DNA of 41,404 nt, taken from an uncultured Oscillospiraceae bacterium. GTDB lineage: Bacteria; Bacillota; Clostridia; Oscillospirales; Oscillospiraceae. The notes under the pieces are model-generated. The model did not search any database and was not told the origin of the DNA. It saw nothing but the letters and a program-made list of their open reading frames with translations. The position numbers and the translations under genes were made by a program. Where the stretch lies: contig CANQJZ010000021.1 of the NCBI GenBank assembly GCA_947624385.1, positions 1 to 41,404 of the forward strand, in the 5' to 3' direction. Positions 40,255 to 41,404 of the stretch are shown in pieces (position 1 is the first letter of the stretch; each line of letters begins with the position of its first letter).

Positions 40255-40995
40255 TCAGTTTTTCCGGAATCTTGCCAGAAAATCCTTCGTCTCCTGCTTC
40301 TGGGGGTTACCCAGCACATCGGCGGGCGCGCCCTGCTCGCATATTACGCCCTCGGACATGTACACCACGTGGTTGGACACGTCCCGTGCAAAGGCCATCT
40401 CGTGGGTGACCACCAGCATGGTCATGCCCTCCCCCGCCAGCGTCTGCATGACGGACAGGACCTCCCCCACCATCTCCGGGTCCAGGGCGCTGGTGGGCTC
40501 GTCGAACAGCAGCACCTCCGGCCCCATGGCCAGGGCCCTGGCTATGGCCACACGCTGCTTCTGCCCGCCGGAGAGCTGCCGGGGCTTGGCGTTGATATAC
40601 GGGGCCATGCCCACGTATTGCAGATACCGCATGGCGTTTTCCCGCGCCTCGGCCTTGGATTTTTTCAGCACCTTCACCTGGCCCACCATGCAGTTTTCCA
40701 GCACCGGCATGTTGTTGAACAGGTTGAAGGACTGAAACACCATGCCCACGTGGGACCGGTACTCCGGCGCGTTCACGCCCCGGCCGGTCACGTCCTTGCC
40801 GTGGAACAGTATCTCCCCGCTGGTGGGCGTCTCCAACAGGTTCACGCACCGCAGCAGGGTGCTCTTGCCGGAGCCGGACGCGCCGATGATGGCCGTCACG
40901 TCCCCCTTGTTCACGGTGAAGTCGATGTCCCGCAAGACCTCATGGGAGCCGAAGCTCTTGCTCAGGTGGCGTATTTCAAGAATGGTATCCGCCAT
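40255..40995 (-). CDS. Polar amino acid ABC transporter ATPase (GlnQ/HisP type)
   Basis: A 246-residue ABC ATPase driving amino acid uptake. Walker A is [15 protein letters not shown], the Q loop is [19 protein letters not shown], the signature is [18 protein letters not shown], Walker B is [18 protein letters not shown] and the switch is VVTHEM. It follows the permease by one base, so the two form one operon. The solute is not known from the ATPase alone. Confidence 0.95.
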   Translation of the reverse strand: MADTILEIRHLSKSFGSHEVLRDIDFTVNKGDVTAIIGASGSGKSTLLRCVNLLETPTSGEILFHGKDVTGRGVNAPEYRSHVGMVFQSFNLFNNMPVLENCMVGQVKVLKKSKAEARENAMRYLQYVGMAPYINAKPRQLSGGQKQRVAIARALAMGPEVLLFDEPTSALDPEMVGEVLSVMQTLAGEGMTMLVVTHEMAFARDVSNHVVYMSEGVICEQGAPADVLGNPQKQETKDFLARFRKN

Positions 40996-40996
40996 A

Positions 40997-41404
40997 TCAG
41001 CGCTCCCCCCTCTTCTTGCCGATCTTGACCTCCTGGATCACCTGATCCCGGGACGGCTTGTGCCGCTCGTCGAAGGGCGAGCTCTTGTCCGGGTAATTGT
41101 AGTTCCCGGCGGCCATGACAAGCTGGTCGTCGTTGACCAGCTCGTAGTTGTCGGACCCGTCCAGCTTCTTTTCCAGCACCCGCAGCAGGAAACTGGACGT
41201 CAGCGTCAGGCACAGATACCCCACCATCTCAATGGTCGCGGAGGGGAAGTATTTATAGGTGGCCCCAACCGCCGCACGGTGGACGGCAAAGAACTCCGTG
41301 AAGCTGATGATGAACATGACGGAGGTATCCTTGATGTTGATGATGAAGTTGTTGCCGATCTGGGGCATGATGTTGCGCAGGGCCTGGGGGATGATCACGT
41401 TCAT
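40997..41404 (-). CDS. Amino acid ABC transporter permease, C-terminal part (5' end outside window)
   Basis: The last 135 residues of a HisM/GlnP-type permease. The loop [19 protein letters not shown] (the ABC-contacting EAA-like region) and [17 protein letters not shown] are typical, and a last membrane helix ([18 protein letters not shown]) follows. The methionine at 41404 is probably internal, as the gene runs off the right edge. The chain continues for about 60 hydrophilic residues past the last helix, longer than usual. Confidence 0.9.
   Translation of the reverse strand: MNVIIPQALRNIMPQIGNNFIINIKDTSVMFIISFTEFFAVHRAAVGATYKYFPSATIEMVGYLCLTLTSSFLLRVLEKKLDGSDNYELVNDDQLVMAAGNYNYPDKSSPFDERHKPSRDQVIQEVKIGKKRGER

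Noticed and set aside
1..41404. tRNA, rRNA, CRISPR arrays, insertion sequences with DDE transposase
   Set aside because: I looked for cloverleaf-like, rRNA-like or regularly spaced repeat sequence and for transposase motifs and saw none.

Overview
The window comes from a spore-forming, GC-rich member of the Clostridia. The best guess is the Oscillospiraceae/Ruminococcaceae group, inferred from the gene set and composition, not from any search. The support is spoIVA, a cwlD-like amidase, sigH and a split sigK with a pro-sequence, alongside a Firmicute-type rimP-nusA-rnpM-ylxQ-infB order. Almost all host genes lie on the minus strand.

Layout. 1-6190: radA (cut by the window edge), a cwlD-like amidase, spoIVA, nif3, trmK, a DUF1858 protein, a zinc-ribbon protein and sigH. 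6278-15787: twelve tightly packed minus-strand genes, rimP-nusA-rnpM-ylxQ-infB-rbfA-nrnA-truB-ribF-ruvC-ruvA-ruvB, preceded by a good promoter and a leader terminator/attenuator. 15969-26381: the sporulation sigma factor gene sigK, broken in two by a 9.72 kb element. 26449-41404: glpK, an alpha/beta hydrolase, an MreB-like gene, comF, recD2, a small membrane exporter, uvrA, an AlkZ-related gene, dapF, a HAD phosphatase, peptidase E, a MarR regulator and the end of an amino-acid ABC transporter.

The main discovery is the sigK intervening (skin-like) element. The N-terminal 213 codons of pro-sigK end at 25743 and the last 17 codons lie at 15969-16022. Both ends carry the same 9 bp, GTATCGCGC, read on the minus strand. 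Recombination between the two copies would remove 9,720 bp and restore an unbroken 230-codon sigK reading ...GISRSYVSR-IEKKALEK.... The element encodes its own large serine recombinase next to one end. Joining the element ends gives a 50-bp site with dyad symmetry centred on the first two bases (GT) of the shared core, as expected for a large serine recombinase attP. The break is in the region 4.2 helix-turn-helix, near the 3' end of the gene. The well-known Bacillus subtilis skin breaks sigK near the middle.

The cargo is mostly the wreck of an integrative conjugative element rather than a prophage. It holds a relaxase C-terminal remnant, a RepA N-terminal remnant, a piece of an arsenic operon (5'-truncated acr3 and a 3'-truncated thioredoxin), and a response regulator followed by a histidine-kinase/FtsX-permease fusion left by deletion. 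Among the debris are intact genes: a type III toxin-antitoxin system (ToxN/AbiQ-like RNase with a repeat RNA antitoxin, consensus promoter and leaky terminator), an XRE regulator, an AT-rich OLD-family nuclease on the opposite strand, and a 50-residue small protein just ahead of the recombinase that is a candidate excision factor. Three copies of a near-perfect GCGTCTCAC-centred palindrome and a 153-bp nested inverted repeat also lie inside it. A model that fits, as inference: a conjugative element was captured as a developmentally excised intron-like element, lost its transfer genes, and was kept because sporulation depends on its excision and because its toxin-antitoxin and nuclease genes favour retention.
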